A program made the translations under genes and the position numbers. A stretch of DNA of 5,525 bases from Acinetobacter sp. (lineage in GTDB: Bacteria; Pseudomonadota; Gammaproteobacteria; Pseudomonadales; Moraxellaceae): contig JASLJB010000367.1 in the NCBI GenBank assembly GCA_030152605.1, forward strand, positions 1-5,525, given 5' to 3'. The notes under the pieces are model-generated. The model was not told the DNA's origin. It saw nothing but the letters and a program-made list of their open reading frames with translations, and made no database searches. Positions 1 to 5,525 of this stretch are shown here, piece by piece (the stretch's first letter is position 1; each line of letters starts with the position of its first letter).

Positions 1-10
1 AGATTTTGAT

Positions 11-1537
11 ATGACAACTATCATCAAACAAGATGACTTGATCACTTCGGTCAAGGATGCACTACAGTTTATTTCTTATTATCACCCGCAAGACTTTATC
101 CAAGCCATGAGCCGTGCTTATGATCGCGAAGAGAATAAAGCTGCGAAGGATGCGATTGCACAGATTTTAATTAACTCACGTATGTGTGCCGAAGGCCACC
201 GCCCGATCTGTCAAGATACCGGGATTGTCAACGTATTGGTTGATGTGGGCTTGGACGTTAAGTTTGATTTAAGCATGAGCTTGGATGACGCGATTAATGA
301 AGGCGTGCGCCAAGGTTATTTAGAGAACAGTAATATCCTACGTGCTTCAGTGTTGGCAGACCCCGCATTTGGCCGTAAAAATACCAAAGACAATACCCCA
401 GCCGTGATTCACTACAAACTCGTCCCGGGCAATAAAGTCGATATCACCGTTGCAGCCAAAGGCGGCGGTTCTGAAAATAAATCTAAACTCGCCATGTTGA
501 ATCCATCTGATTCGATCGTGGATTGGGTATTGAAAACTGTACCGACCATGGGTGCAGGCTGGTGTCCACCGGGTATGCTCGGTCTAGGCATCGGTGGTAC
601 TGCTGAGAAAGCCATGTTGCTCGCCAAAGAAGCACTCATGGAAGAAATCAACATGGACGAACTGCTACGTCGTGGCCCTGAAAATAAAATCGAAGAACTT
701 CGTATCGAAATCTTTGAAAAAGTAAATGCGCTCGGCATCGGTGCGCAAGGCCTCGGTGGTCTAACTACAGTCTTGGATATCAAAATCAAAGATTATCCGT
801 GTCATGCTGCGGGTAAACCGGTCGGTATGATTCCAAACTGTGCTGCAACACGTCACGCACACTTCCAACTCGATGGTTCAGGTCCTGCACATATCCAAGC
901 ACCGAAACTGTCTGAATACCCAGAAGTGACTTGGGATGCATCGCAGTCTAAACGCGTTGACTTGGACAACATCACCCAAGAAGAAATGAACAGCTGGAAA
1001 CCAGGCGATACTTTATTGCTTAACGGTACCATCTACACCGGTCGTGATGCTGCGCATAAGCGTATGTGCGAAATGATCGATAAGGGCGAACAGCTTCCTG
1101 TTGATCTTAAAGGAAAATTCATCTACTACGTGGGTCCTGTTGATCCTGTCGGTGATGAAGTGGTCGGTCCTGCTGGCCCAACAACGGCAACTCGTATGGA
1201 CAAATTCTCTCGTCAAGTGCTTGAGCACACGGGTCTATTTGGCATGATCGGTAAAGCAGAACGTGGTCCAACTGCGATTGCAGCGATCAAAGACAACAAA
1301 GCCACTTATTTAATGGCGGTTGGTGGTGCAGCATATTTGGTGTCTAAAGCTATTCGTGAAGCTGAAGTTGTGGCATTTGCAGATCTCGGTATGGAAGCGA
1401 TCTACAAATTTGTGGTTGAAGATATGCCTGTTTCGGTTGCTGTTGACGTGGAAGGGACTTCAATCCACAACACAGCGCCTAAAATCTGGCAAGCCAAAAT
1501 CGGCAAGATCCCAGTGGTTGACGCAGCCGCGGGTTAA
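11..1537 (+). CDS. fumA: Class I (iron-sulfur) fumarate hydratase
   Basis: This enzyme interconverts fumarate and L-malate in the citric acid cycle (EC 4.2.1.2) and acts in the cytoplasm. The 508-residue protein has the layout of the one-chain class I fumarases: an N-terminal catalytic domain (about residues 13-285) and a C-terminal domain (about 289-500). The three expected 4Fe-4S ligands are visible as Cys67 in CQDTG, Cys185 in GWCPPG and Cys277 in NCAATRH. Their spacing (118 and 92 residues) is close to that of E. coli FumA as recalled. A conserved C-terminal motif, TGRDAAHKR, lies at 343-351. The protein is somewhat shorter than E. coli FumA (about 548) at the N terminus. The ATG at 11 is the first in frame, but only 10 bases precede it, so no ribosome site can be judged and a start further upstream cannot be excluded. 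The gene appears intact, with its own terminator, and converges on topA. The family assignment is firm; the choice of fumA over fumB as symbol is convention. Confidence 0.96.
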   Translation: MTTIIKQDDLITSVKDALQFISYYHPQDFIQAMSRAYDREENKAAKDAIAQILINSRMCAEGHRPICQDTGIVNVLVDVGLDVKFDLSMSLDDAINEGVRQGYLENSNILRASVLADPAFGRKNTKDNTPAVIHYKLVPGNKVDITVAAKGGGSENKSKLAMLNPSDSIVDWVLKTVPTMGAGWCPPGMLGLGIGGTAEKAMLLAKEALMEEINMDELLRRGPENKIEELRIEIFEKVNALGIGAQGLGGLTTVLDIKIKDYPCHAAGKPVGMIPNCAATRHAHFQLDGSGPAHIQAPKLSEYPEVTWDASQSKRVDLDNITQEEMNSWKPGDTLLLNGTIYTGRDAAHKRMCEMIDKGEQLPVDLKGKFIYYVGPVDPVGDEVVGPAGPTTATRMDKFSRQVLEHTGLFGMIGKAERGPTAIAAIKDNKATYLMAVGGAAYLVSKAIREAEVVAFADLGMEAIYKFVVEDMPVSVAVDVEGTSIHNTAPKIWQAKIGKIPVVDAAAG

Positions 1538-1572
1538 TCCTGCAAACGCATATCACTGAGATTGACTCACAC

Positions 1573-1599
1573 AGGCTCCCATTTGGGGGCCTTTGTTTT
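1573..1599 (+). terminator. Intrinsic terminator of fumA
   Basis: AGGCTCCC (1573-1580) pairs with GGGGGCCT (1585-1592) around the loop ATTT, giving 8 base pairs including one G-U. It is followed by a T-rich run, TTTGTTTT, to 1599. It sits 35 bases after the fumA stop codon, where a fumA transcript would be expected to end. Confidence 0.85.
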
Positions 1600-1606
1600 G
1601 GCTCAC

Positions 1607-1666
1607 ATATGCCAGTCTGTGAAGCCATTTCATCTCGTATCTTATGCGCTAAATCTCTCCTAACCC
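1607..1666 (+). repeat. Left repeat unit 0, internally shortened
   Basis: The head ATGCCAGTCTGTGAAG (1609-1624) matches the head of the next unit with one change. The tail from CGTATCTTATG (1636) to CTCTCCTAACCC (1666) matches the tail of the full units. The copy is about 60 bp against 93 bp for its neighbours, so roughly 33 bp of the interior are missing while both ends remain. Confidence 0.7.
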
Positions 1667-1759
1667 TAATGCCAGTCAGTGAAGGATAGTAGAACTTCAA
1701 AAGCTGAGTTTCTATATCACTTGCTGCGCGTCTCTTATGCTTCAAATCTCCCCTAACCC
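1667..1759 (+). repeat. Left repeat unit 1, 93 bp
   Basis: This is a full unit that starts TAATGCCAGTCAGTGAAGG and ends AAATCTCCCCTAACCC. It joins unit 2 without a gap and has the same length. By hand alignment the two differ at 7 of 93 positions, with no insertions or deletions. Confidence 0.85.
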
Positions 1760-1852
1760 TAATGCCAGTCAGTTAAGGACAGTAGAACTTCAAAAGCTGA
1801 GTTTCTATACCACTTGCTGCGCGTATCTTATGATCAAAATCTCCCCTAACCC
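1760..1852 (+). repeat. Left repeat unit 2, 93 bp
   Basis: This is a tandem copy of the preceding unit that starts TAATGCCAGTCAGTTAAGG. Its tail AAATCTCCCCTAACCC (1837-1852) is shared with, and runs into, the first arm of the central palindromic element, so the two annotations overlap. Confidence 0.85.
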
Positions 1853-1944
1853 CTCTTTGTCAAAGAGGGGAATGCCTTTGAAATCAATGCTTAATTTGAT
1901 ACGCAACGCTCCTCCCTTTGACAAAGGGAGGTTGGGAGGGATTT
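1837..1944. repeat. Central REPIN/MITE-like element with 34-bp inverted ends
   Basis: The element is 108 bp. Its left end (1837-1870) and the reverse complement of its right end (1911-1944) agree at 27 of 34 positions by hand count, both beginning AAATC. Each end holds a perfect palindrome: CCCCTCTTTG and CAAAGAGGGG around T1860 on the left, and CCTCCCTTTG and CAAAGGGAGG around A1921 on the right. The 40-bp core (1871-1910) shows no coding signal. An inverted pair of palindromes with a short spacer is the layout of a REP doublet (REPIN). The flanks do not clearly carry the GTAG/GGAG tetranucleotide known for classical REPs, so the class is uncertain. Confidence 0.7.
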
Positions 1945-2025
1945 AAAGCAAGGGCTTCATGTTGAAGTTATTTTCATAAAAGCATCATGGAAATTTACTT
2001 CAAAAAGCTTAACTGACTGGCATTA
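1929..2025 (-). repeat. Right repeat unit 1, 97 bp, inverted
   Basis: The unit runs from AGGTTGGGAGGGATTT (overlapping the right end of the central element) to AACTGACTGGCATTA. Read on the - strand, it opens with TAATGCCAGTCAGTTAAG like the left units, but its interior is a different, AT-rich sequence. It contains a small hairpin, CTTCA-TGT-TGAAG (about 1955-1967). Confidence 0.85.
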
Positions 2026-2122
2026 AGGTTGGGAGGGATTTAAAGCAAAGGCCTCATGTTGAAGTTATTTTCATAAAAACATTATGGAAATTCACTTTAA
2101 AGCCCTTAACTGACTGGCATTA
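2026..2122 (-). repeat. Right repeat unit 2, 97 bp, inverted
   Basis: This is a head-to-tail copy of right unit 1 with the same length and no gap between them. The two differ at about 9 of 97 positions by hand count. Most changes cluster in the last 30 bases before the conserved end AACTGACTGGCATTA. Confidence 0.85.
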
Positions 2123-2160
2123 AGGTAGGAATGGATTTAAAGCATTGGCTTTATGTTGAA
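2123..2160 (-). repeat. Right repeat unit 3, truncated
   Basis: AGGTAGGAATGGATTTAAAG, followed by a diverged stretch ending ATGTTGAA at 2160, matches the first 38 bases of right units 1 and 2 with several changes. Similarity then stops, and the conserved AACTGACTGGCATTA end is absent. This is a broken, older copy. Confidence 0.7.
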
Positions 2161-2198
2161 AGAACACTTTCCCCCACCCACTGGGTATAACTCGCGAC

Positions 2199-2207
2199 TT
2201 ATCCACA
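2199..2207 (+). promoter_or_regulatory. Perfect DnaA-box 9-mer, function unproven
   Basis: TTATCCACA is identical to the strongest E. coli DnaA-box consensus. It lies in the otherwise featureless stretch 2161-2267 between the repeat cluster and the topA terminator. No second clear box and no replication gene is visible, so this is not an origin. It may be a lone binding or titration site, or chance. Confidence 0.3.
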
Positions 2208-2267
2208 ATTTGATCAATTGCCATATATGTTAAGCGGGTTTCACATGAAACATAGATGACACCCCAT

Positions 2268-2297
2268 AAAAAATGCGAGCATCAGCTCGCATTTTTT
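2268..2297 (-). terminator. Bidirectional terminator downstream of topA
   Basis: AAAAAATGCGAGC (2268-2280) and GCTCGCATTTTTT (2285-2297) are perfect 13-base complements around the loop ATCA. Read on the - strand, the hairpin begins 25 bases after the topA stop codon and ends in a run of six T. Read on the + strand it also ends in six T, so it can stop any transcript passing the fumA terminator. Confidence 0.92.
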
Positions 2298-2321
2298 CGA
2301 TCATTGTTTTAAGCGTCGTGC

Positions 2322-4961
2322 TTAAGGCTCGATCCATTTACCGTCCTGATAGACCAAGCTCCATTTACTGGCTTTGCCTTCAGGGGTTTCAGAGCCGATA
2401 TATTGGCACTGATTTTTACGGCTAAATTTCACAATGGTGACGTTACCATCTGGATCTTGATCCGGTGCTTTCAAGATAAACTGATACTTCGGATCAAGCT
2501 GCTCGGCTACGGTACGTAGCTCAGCGACTTTCGGTGCGCGCGTTTCACGAATTTTCGGGAACTTACTCGCTGCCAAGAACAAGCCCGCAGCACCATCACG
2601 TAACACAAAGAAGTCATCGTTCTTGGTCGAACGCAAATGCTCCATGCGGATTGGATCAACACGCGGTGGCGCAGGCTGACCATTTTTCAAAACCTTACGT
2701 GTGTTTTCACAGCTGGTGCAGGCAAAGTACGGTCCGAAACGACCGGTTTTGAGCTGCATTTCGCCATCACATTTATCACACGGAATGCTCGGTCCATCAT
2801 AGCCCTTGATCTTGAACTCACCTTCTTCGAGTTCAACCCCAGAACAGTCTGGATTGTTACCGCAGATATGTAGTTTGCGCCCACCATCGACCACATAACT
2901 GTCCATCGCAGTACCACACTGTGGACAACGACGTTTTGACATGAGGTCCGCTGTTTCAGCACCATCATCATCCGATAAGACGGCCAATGACTCGACAGGG
3001 GTCAGATTCAGTGTGCCCTTACAGCGTTCTTTCGGTGGCAAGTTATAGCCTGAACAACCGAGGAATACCCCAGTGGTGCCGGTACGAATCTGCATCGGAC
3101 GGGTACATTCAGGACAATGCACCGCCTCAACTTCCACCGGAAGATTGCGGCGCATGCCTTGATCACTTTGTGCTGTGGTCAAGCGTTTTTTGAAGTCACC
3201 GTAGAAACTATCTAGTAACTCTTTCCAGTTGCGCTCGCCCATGGCGACCTTATCCAACTGACCTTCGAGGTCAGCGGTAAAGGCATAGTTCATCAGGTTA
3301 TTAAAGCTTTCGTCTAAACGGTCGGTGACGATCTCACCCATCTTCTCCGCAAACAGACGACGGTTTTCCAGTTTGACGTAACCACGATCTTGAATGGTCG
3401 AGATAATCGCCGCATAGGTCGATGGTCGGCCAATACCACGTTTTTCCAACTCTTTAACCAATGAGGCCTCGGTAAAGCGAGCGCTTGGCTTGGTAAAGTG
3501 TTGTGACGGATCGAGTTTTTCCAGTTGCAGCACTTCACCGACTTTCACCGCAGGCAGCAAAATATCGTCATCAGATTTGTTGGCACCACGGATCTTGGTA
3601 AAACCATCAAACACCAAAGTACGGCCACGCGCTTTGAGCTCAACGCCATTGGCATTGACCATCAAGTTAGACGAGAGATACTGAGCTGGTGTCATTTGAC
3701 AGGCCACAAACTGACGCCAAATCAAGTCATACAAACGCTGTGCATCACGCTCTGCGCCGGCCAAGCTATCACCTTTGAGTGACACGTTAGACGGACGAAT
3801 CGCCTCATGCGCTTCTTGGGCATTGGCTTTGTTGCCATAAAAAACTGGTTTTTCAGGCAGGTACTTGGCACCATACTCAGACTGAATATGATCACGTACC
3901 ATGCTCACGGCGTCGTTACTCAAGAAGGTTGAGTCAGTACGCATATAGGTAATAAAACCCGCCTCATACAGACGCTGCGCCAACATCATGGTTTTCTTGA
4001 CAGAGAATCCAAGACGGGTACTGGCGGCCTGTTGCAAGGTCGAGGTGATATAGGGTGCACTTGGCTTGACATGGGTTGGCTTGTCTTCACGACTGGCAAC
4101 TTTGAACTCCGCGTCTTTCAGCAGATCCAAGACCGCATCGGTTTCAGCTTTGTTCTTGAGTTTTAAGGTTTTGCCAGCTTGACGTACCGCTTCTAAGCGA
4201 ATGGCATCTTTTTGTGCTTGGGTATCTGCAAAGATTTGCCAATATTCTTCTGGCACAAAGGCGCGAATTTCACGTTCACGTTCCACCACCAACTTCACTG
4301 CAACCGATTGCACGCGACCCGCAGACAGGCCACGGGCGATTTTTTCCCACAGCAACGGTGAAATCATAAAGCCCACCACACGGTCTAAGAAACGACGTGC
4401 TTGTTGGGCATTGACCTTGTTGGTATCTAGACGTTCAGGACGTTGGAACGCTTCTTGGATCGCATTTTTGGTAATTTCGTTAAAAACCACACGTTGATAG
4501 CGCGAATCATCGCCGCCAATCACTTCTTTCAGGTGCCAAGCAATGGCTTCCCCTTCGCGGTCCAAATCCGTTGCGAGATAGATTTCATCGACTTGCGCGG
4601 CGAGTTTCTTCAGTTCAGCAACCACATGTTCTTTGCCCGGCAGCACTTCGTACTGCGCGCGCCAATCGTGTTCTGGGTCTACGCCCATTCGATTGATCAA
4701 GGCATTTTGCGCTTTCAGTGCTTTTTCTTCATCGGTCAGCTTGGTCCGCGGTGCAGCTTTCTTTTCGGTCGACTTAGAACCACCTGTAGGTAGATCACGC
4801 ACGTGACCCACTGACGATTTCACAATGTATTGCGAACCTAGGTATTTGTTAATCGTTTTCGCTTTTGCAGGCGACTCCACAATCACCAAGGCACGCTTTT
4901 TTCCAGCGTCAGGAGAGGTAGCTGGGCTGCTGTTGGTTGTGGATCGAGGAGCTTTCGCCAT
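2322..4961 (-). CDS. topA: DNA topoisomerase I (type IA)
   Basis: TopA relaxes negative supercoils by cutting one DNA strand through a 5'-phosphotyrosine link and passing the other through. The 879-residue protein closely follows E. coli TopA (865) as recalled. The Toprim domain (about 22-160) holds Glu29 in VESPAKAK and Asp132, Asp134 and Glu136 in TDLDREGEAIAWH. The central type IA domain has RRFLDRVVGF (189-198) and GRVQSVA (215-221). The active-site tyrosine is Tyr339 in FITYMRTDS, with Arg341 beside it. Three four-cysteine zinc motifs follow: Cys616/619/636/647, Cys679/682/700/706 and Cys728/731/748/751. A C-terminal ribbon-like region ends in WIEP, without the lysine tail of the E. coli protein. 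A low-complexity Ser/Thr/Pro/Ala stretch of about 20 residues precedes the Toprim fold. The ATG at 4961 is chosen because the Toprim strand begins soon after and an AGGA lies upstream. It probably forms an operon with the gene at 5000-5449. Confidence 0.98.
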   Translation of the reverse strand: MAKAPRSTTNSSPATSPDAGKKRALVIVESPAKAKTINKYLGSQYIVKSSVGHVRDLPTGGSKSTEKKAAPRTKLTDEEKALKAQNALINRMGVDPEHDWRAQYEVLPGKEHVVAELKKLAAQVDEIYLATDLDREGEAIAWHLKEVIGGDDSRYQRVVFNEITKNAIQEAFQRPERLDTNKVNAQQARRFLDRVVGFMISPLLWEKIARGLSAGRVQSVAVKLVVEREREIRAFVPEEYWQIFADTQAQKDAIRLEAVRQAGKTLKLKNKAETDAVLDLLKDAEFKVASREDKPTHVKPSAPYITSTLQQAASTRLGFSVKKTMMLAQRLYEAGFITYMRTDSTFLSNDAVSMVRDHIQSEYGAKYLPEKPVFYGNKANAQEAHEAIRPSNVSLKGDSLAGAERDAQRLYDLIWRQFVACQMTPAQYLSSNLMVNANGVELKARGRTLVFDGFTKIRGANKSDDDILLPAVKVGEVLQLEKLDPSQHFTKPSARFTEASLVKELEKRGIGRPSTYAAIISTIQDRGYVKLENRRLFAEKMGEIVTDRLDESFNNLMNYAFTADLEGQLDKVAMGERNWKELLDSFYGDFKKRLTTAQSDQGMRRNLPVEVEAVHCPECTRPMQIRTGTTGVFLGCSGYNLPPKERCKGTLNLTPVESLAVLSDDDGAETADLMSKRRCPQCGTAMDSYVVDGGRKLHICGNNPDCSGVELEEGEFKIKGYDGPSIPCDKCDGEMQLKTGRFGPYFACTSCENTRKVLKNGQPAPPRVDPIRMEHLRSTKNDDFFVLRDGAAGLFLAASKFPKIRETRAPKVAELRTVAEQLDPKYQFILKAPDQDPDGNVTIVKFSRKNQCQYIGSETPEGKASKWSLVYQDGKWIEP

Positions 4962-4974
4962 AATGAACTACTTT

Positions 4975-4978
4975 TCCT
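4975..4978 (-). promoter_or_regulatory. Weak ribosome binding site of topA
   Basis: On the - strand, AGGA lies 13 bases before the topA ATG. This is longer than the usual 5-9 base spacing, so the site is probably modest. No better in-frame start with a ribosome site exists between it and the Toprim domain. Confidence 0.5.
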
Positions 4979-4999
4979 ATTTCTATTTAAACTAATACG

Positions 5000-5449
5000 T
5001 TAATGTTGCGCCAAAGACGTTAAATATTCTTTCATGGCTTCAAGTTGTGTGGCACCAAGATCACAAGATTCATCCCAATAGATACCGACACAGTTTGCCT
5101 GCATATCAATAGCATAAATCCCCTGTAATGCAATGGGTAAGTCATTAAATTTCTTATCCCCTTGAATGAGGATTAACTTCTGATTTTCAACATTGGCCCG
5201 TAATAAAGGCAAACGCGCATCGGCAATCAGCACACTATAATACGCCACCATGCTGGCGCGATTTTCAGTCGCTTTGGGTACACAGGTCCAGTCCGGTGCT
5301 GCAACTAAACGCGGGTGTAAGCCCATCTTTCTGGCCTTTTCACGCAATAGCCCCATGGCTTTTTCACGTGGACTAACCCTTAATCCTAAAATTGAGCCTA
5401 ATACAAATACAATGATAATGACAGCGACCCAAAGACCTGTGTGTTCCAT
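5000..5449 (-). CDS. Membrane-anchored protein of unknown function upstream of topA
   Basis: I do not recognise a named family for this 149-residue protein. Residues about 6-23 (LWVAVIIIVFVLGSILGL) form one hydrophobic segment followed by Arg24, Arg28 and Lys30. This suggests an inner-membrane anchor with the rest in the cytoplasm (inference from the positive-inside rule). A basic amphipathic stretch (about 28-43, with REKAMGLLREKARKMG) leads to a soluble domain of about 100 residues with three cysteines (56, 119 and 127). No catalytic motif is obvious. The start is well supported: AAGGTG (5454-5459, - strand) gives a six-base spacing between AGG and the ATG, and the membrane segment begins at once. 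The stop lies 38 bp before topA on the same strand, so co-transcription is likely. Base use and a fitting N-terminal topology argue for a real gene. Confidence 0.85.
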   Translation of the reverse strand: MEHTGLWVAVIIIVFVLGSILGLRVSPREKAMGLLREKARKMGLHPRLVAAPDWTCVPKATENRASMVAYYSVLIADARLPLLRANVENQKLILIQGDKKFNDLPIALQGIYAIDMQANCVGIYWDESCDLGATQLEAMKEYLTSLAQH

Positions 5450-5489
5450 ACTTCACCTTTTTCAATCGCTCATAGAGTTGCATAAGCCG

Positions 5490-5517
5490 AATATAAAACG
5501 CAAGTTACTGGCCTAAA
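5490..5517 (-). promoter_or_regulatory. Possible sigma-70 promoter for the upstream gene and topA
   Basis: On the - strand, TATATT (5490-5495) resembles a -10 box with one mismatch. It is preceded at 16 bases by TTTAGG (5512-5517), a poor -35 match. It lies about 40 bases before the start codon at 5449. The proposal is weak, and the window ends just beyond it. Confidence 0.25.
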
Positions 5518-5525
5518 TTTAATTC

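Larger units (their letters stand above)
1607..2160. repeat. Dyad-symmetric cluster of intergenic repeats
   Basis: This 554-bp cluster fills most of the space between the convergent fumA and topA. It has three direct units on the left (one shortened), a central 108-bp element with two palindromes, and three units in the opposite orientation on the right (the last truncated). The 14-mer TAATGCCAGTCAGT opens left units at 1667 and 1760. Its reverse complement closes right units at 2012-2025 and 2109-2122, so copies face outward about a centre near 1890-1895. No credible gene lies here: the open frames found run through the repeats and resemble no known protein. It is probably a REP/REPIN-like or MITE-like cluster; the family name is inference. 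Confidence 0.85.

Noticed and set aside
412..789. A 125-residue open frame antisense to fumA
   Set aside because: It lies opposite the strongly conserved fumarase core, and its low-complexity Ser/Pro-rich translation is typical of a shadow frame.
1479..1745. An 88-residue - strand open frame overlapping the fumA end and the repeats
   Set aside because: It spans the 3' end of fumA, its terminator and repeat units, and shows no domain or start signal.
1737..1946. A 69-residue + strand open frame within the repeats
   Set aside because: It lies wholly in the repeat units and the palindromic element, its start has no clear ribosome site, and its sequence follows the repeats rather than a protein pattern.
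1667..2122. CRISPR array
   Set aside because: The units are 93-97 bp, adjoin without unique spacers, occur in both orientations and have no cas genes nearby.
2199..2251. Replication origin suggested by the DnaA box and AT-rich flank
   Set aside because: There is only one box, no iterons, and no dnaA, rep or par gene in the window.
2309..2325. Small hairpin TTAAGC-GTCGT-GCTTAA overlapping the topA stop codon
   Set aside because: Six A/T-rich pairs make a weak stem, and a much stronger terminator follows within 30 bases, so no separate role is supported.
4443..4793. A 116-residue open frame antisense to topA
   Set aside because: It lies opposite the conserved Toprim coding region, with no ribosome site and no recognisable domain.

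Overview
The window looks like chromosomal DNA of a gammaproteobacterium, most likely Acinetobacter or a close Moraxellaceae relative. This rests on recalled protein similarity, the moderate base composition and the type of intergenic repeats; no database search was run. Three genes are well supported: a class I fumarase on the + strand, and topoisomerase I with a small membrane-anchored protein of unknown function on the - strand.

Layout. Positions 11-1537 hold fumA, the iron-sulfur fumarase of the citric acid cycle, followed by a strong intrinsic terminator at 1573-1599. Positions 1600-2321 form a long gene-free stretch between convergent genes. Most of it (1607-2160) is a repeat cluster: three head-to-tail units on the left, a 108-bp central element with two perfect palindromes, and three units in inverted orientation on the right. 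The whole cluster is roughly dyad-symmetric about position 1890-1895. Between the cluster and topA lie about 100 bp with one perfect DnaA-box 9-mer and a strong bidirectional terminator (2268-2297). Positions 2322-4961 hold topA (- strand). Positions 5000-5449 hold an unnamed 149-residue single-pass membrane protein gene just upstream of topA in the same direction. The 38-bp gap suggests that the two are co-transcribed, with a possible promoter near the right edge.

The genes are housekeeping and show no sign of an accessory gene system. The part that repays a second look is the repeat cluster. Its left and right units share the same end sequences but carry different interiors, and the two central palindromes differ by paired, compensating changes. 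This is what a non-autonomous REP/REPIN-like or MITE-like element family would look like. No transposase gene is present in the window, so mobility is inference only.
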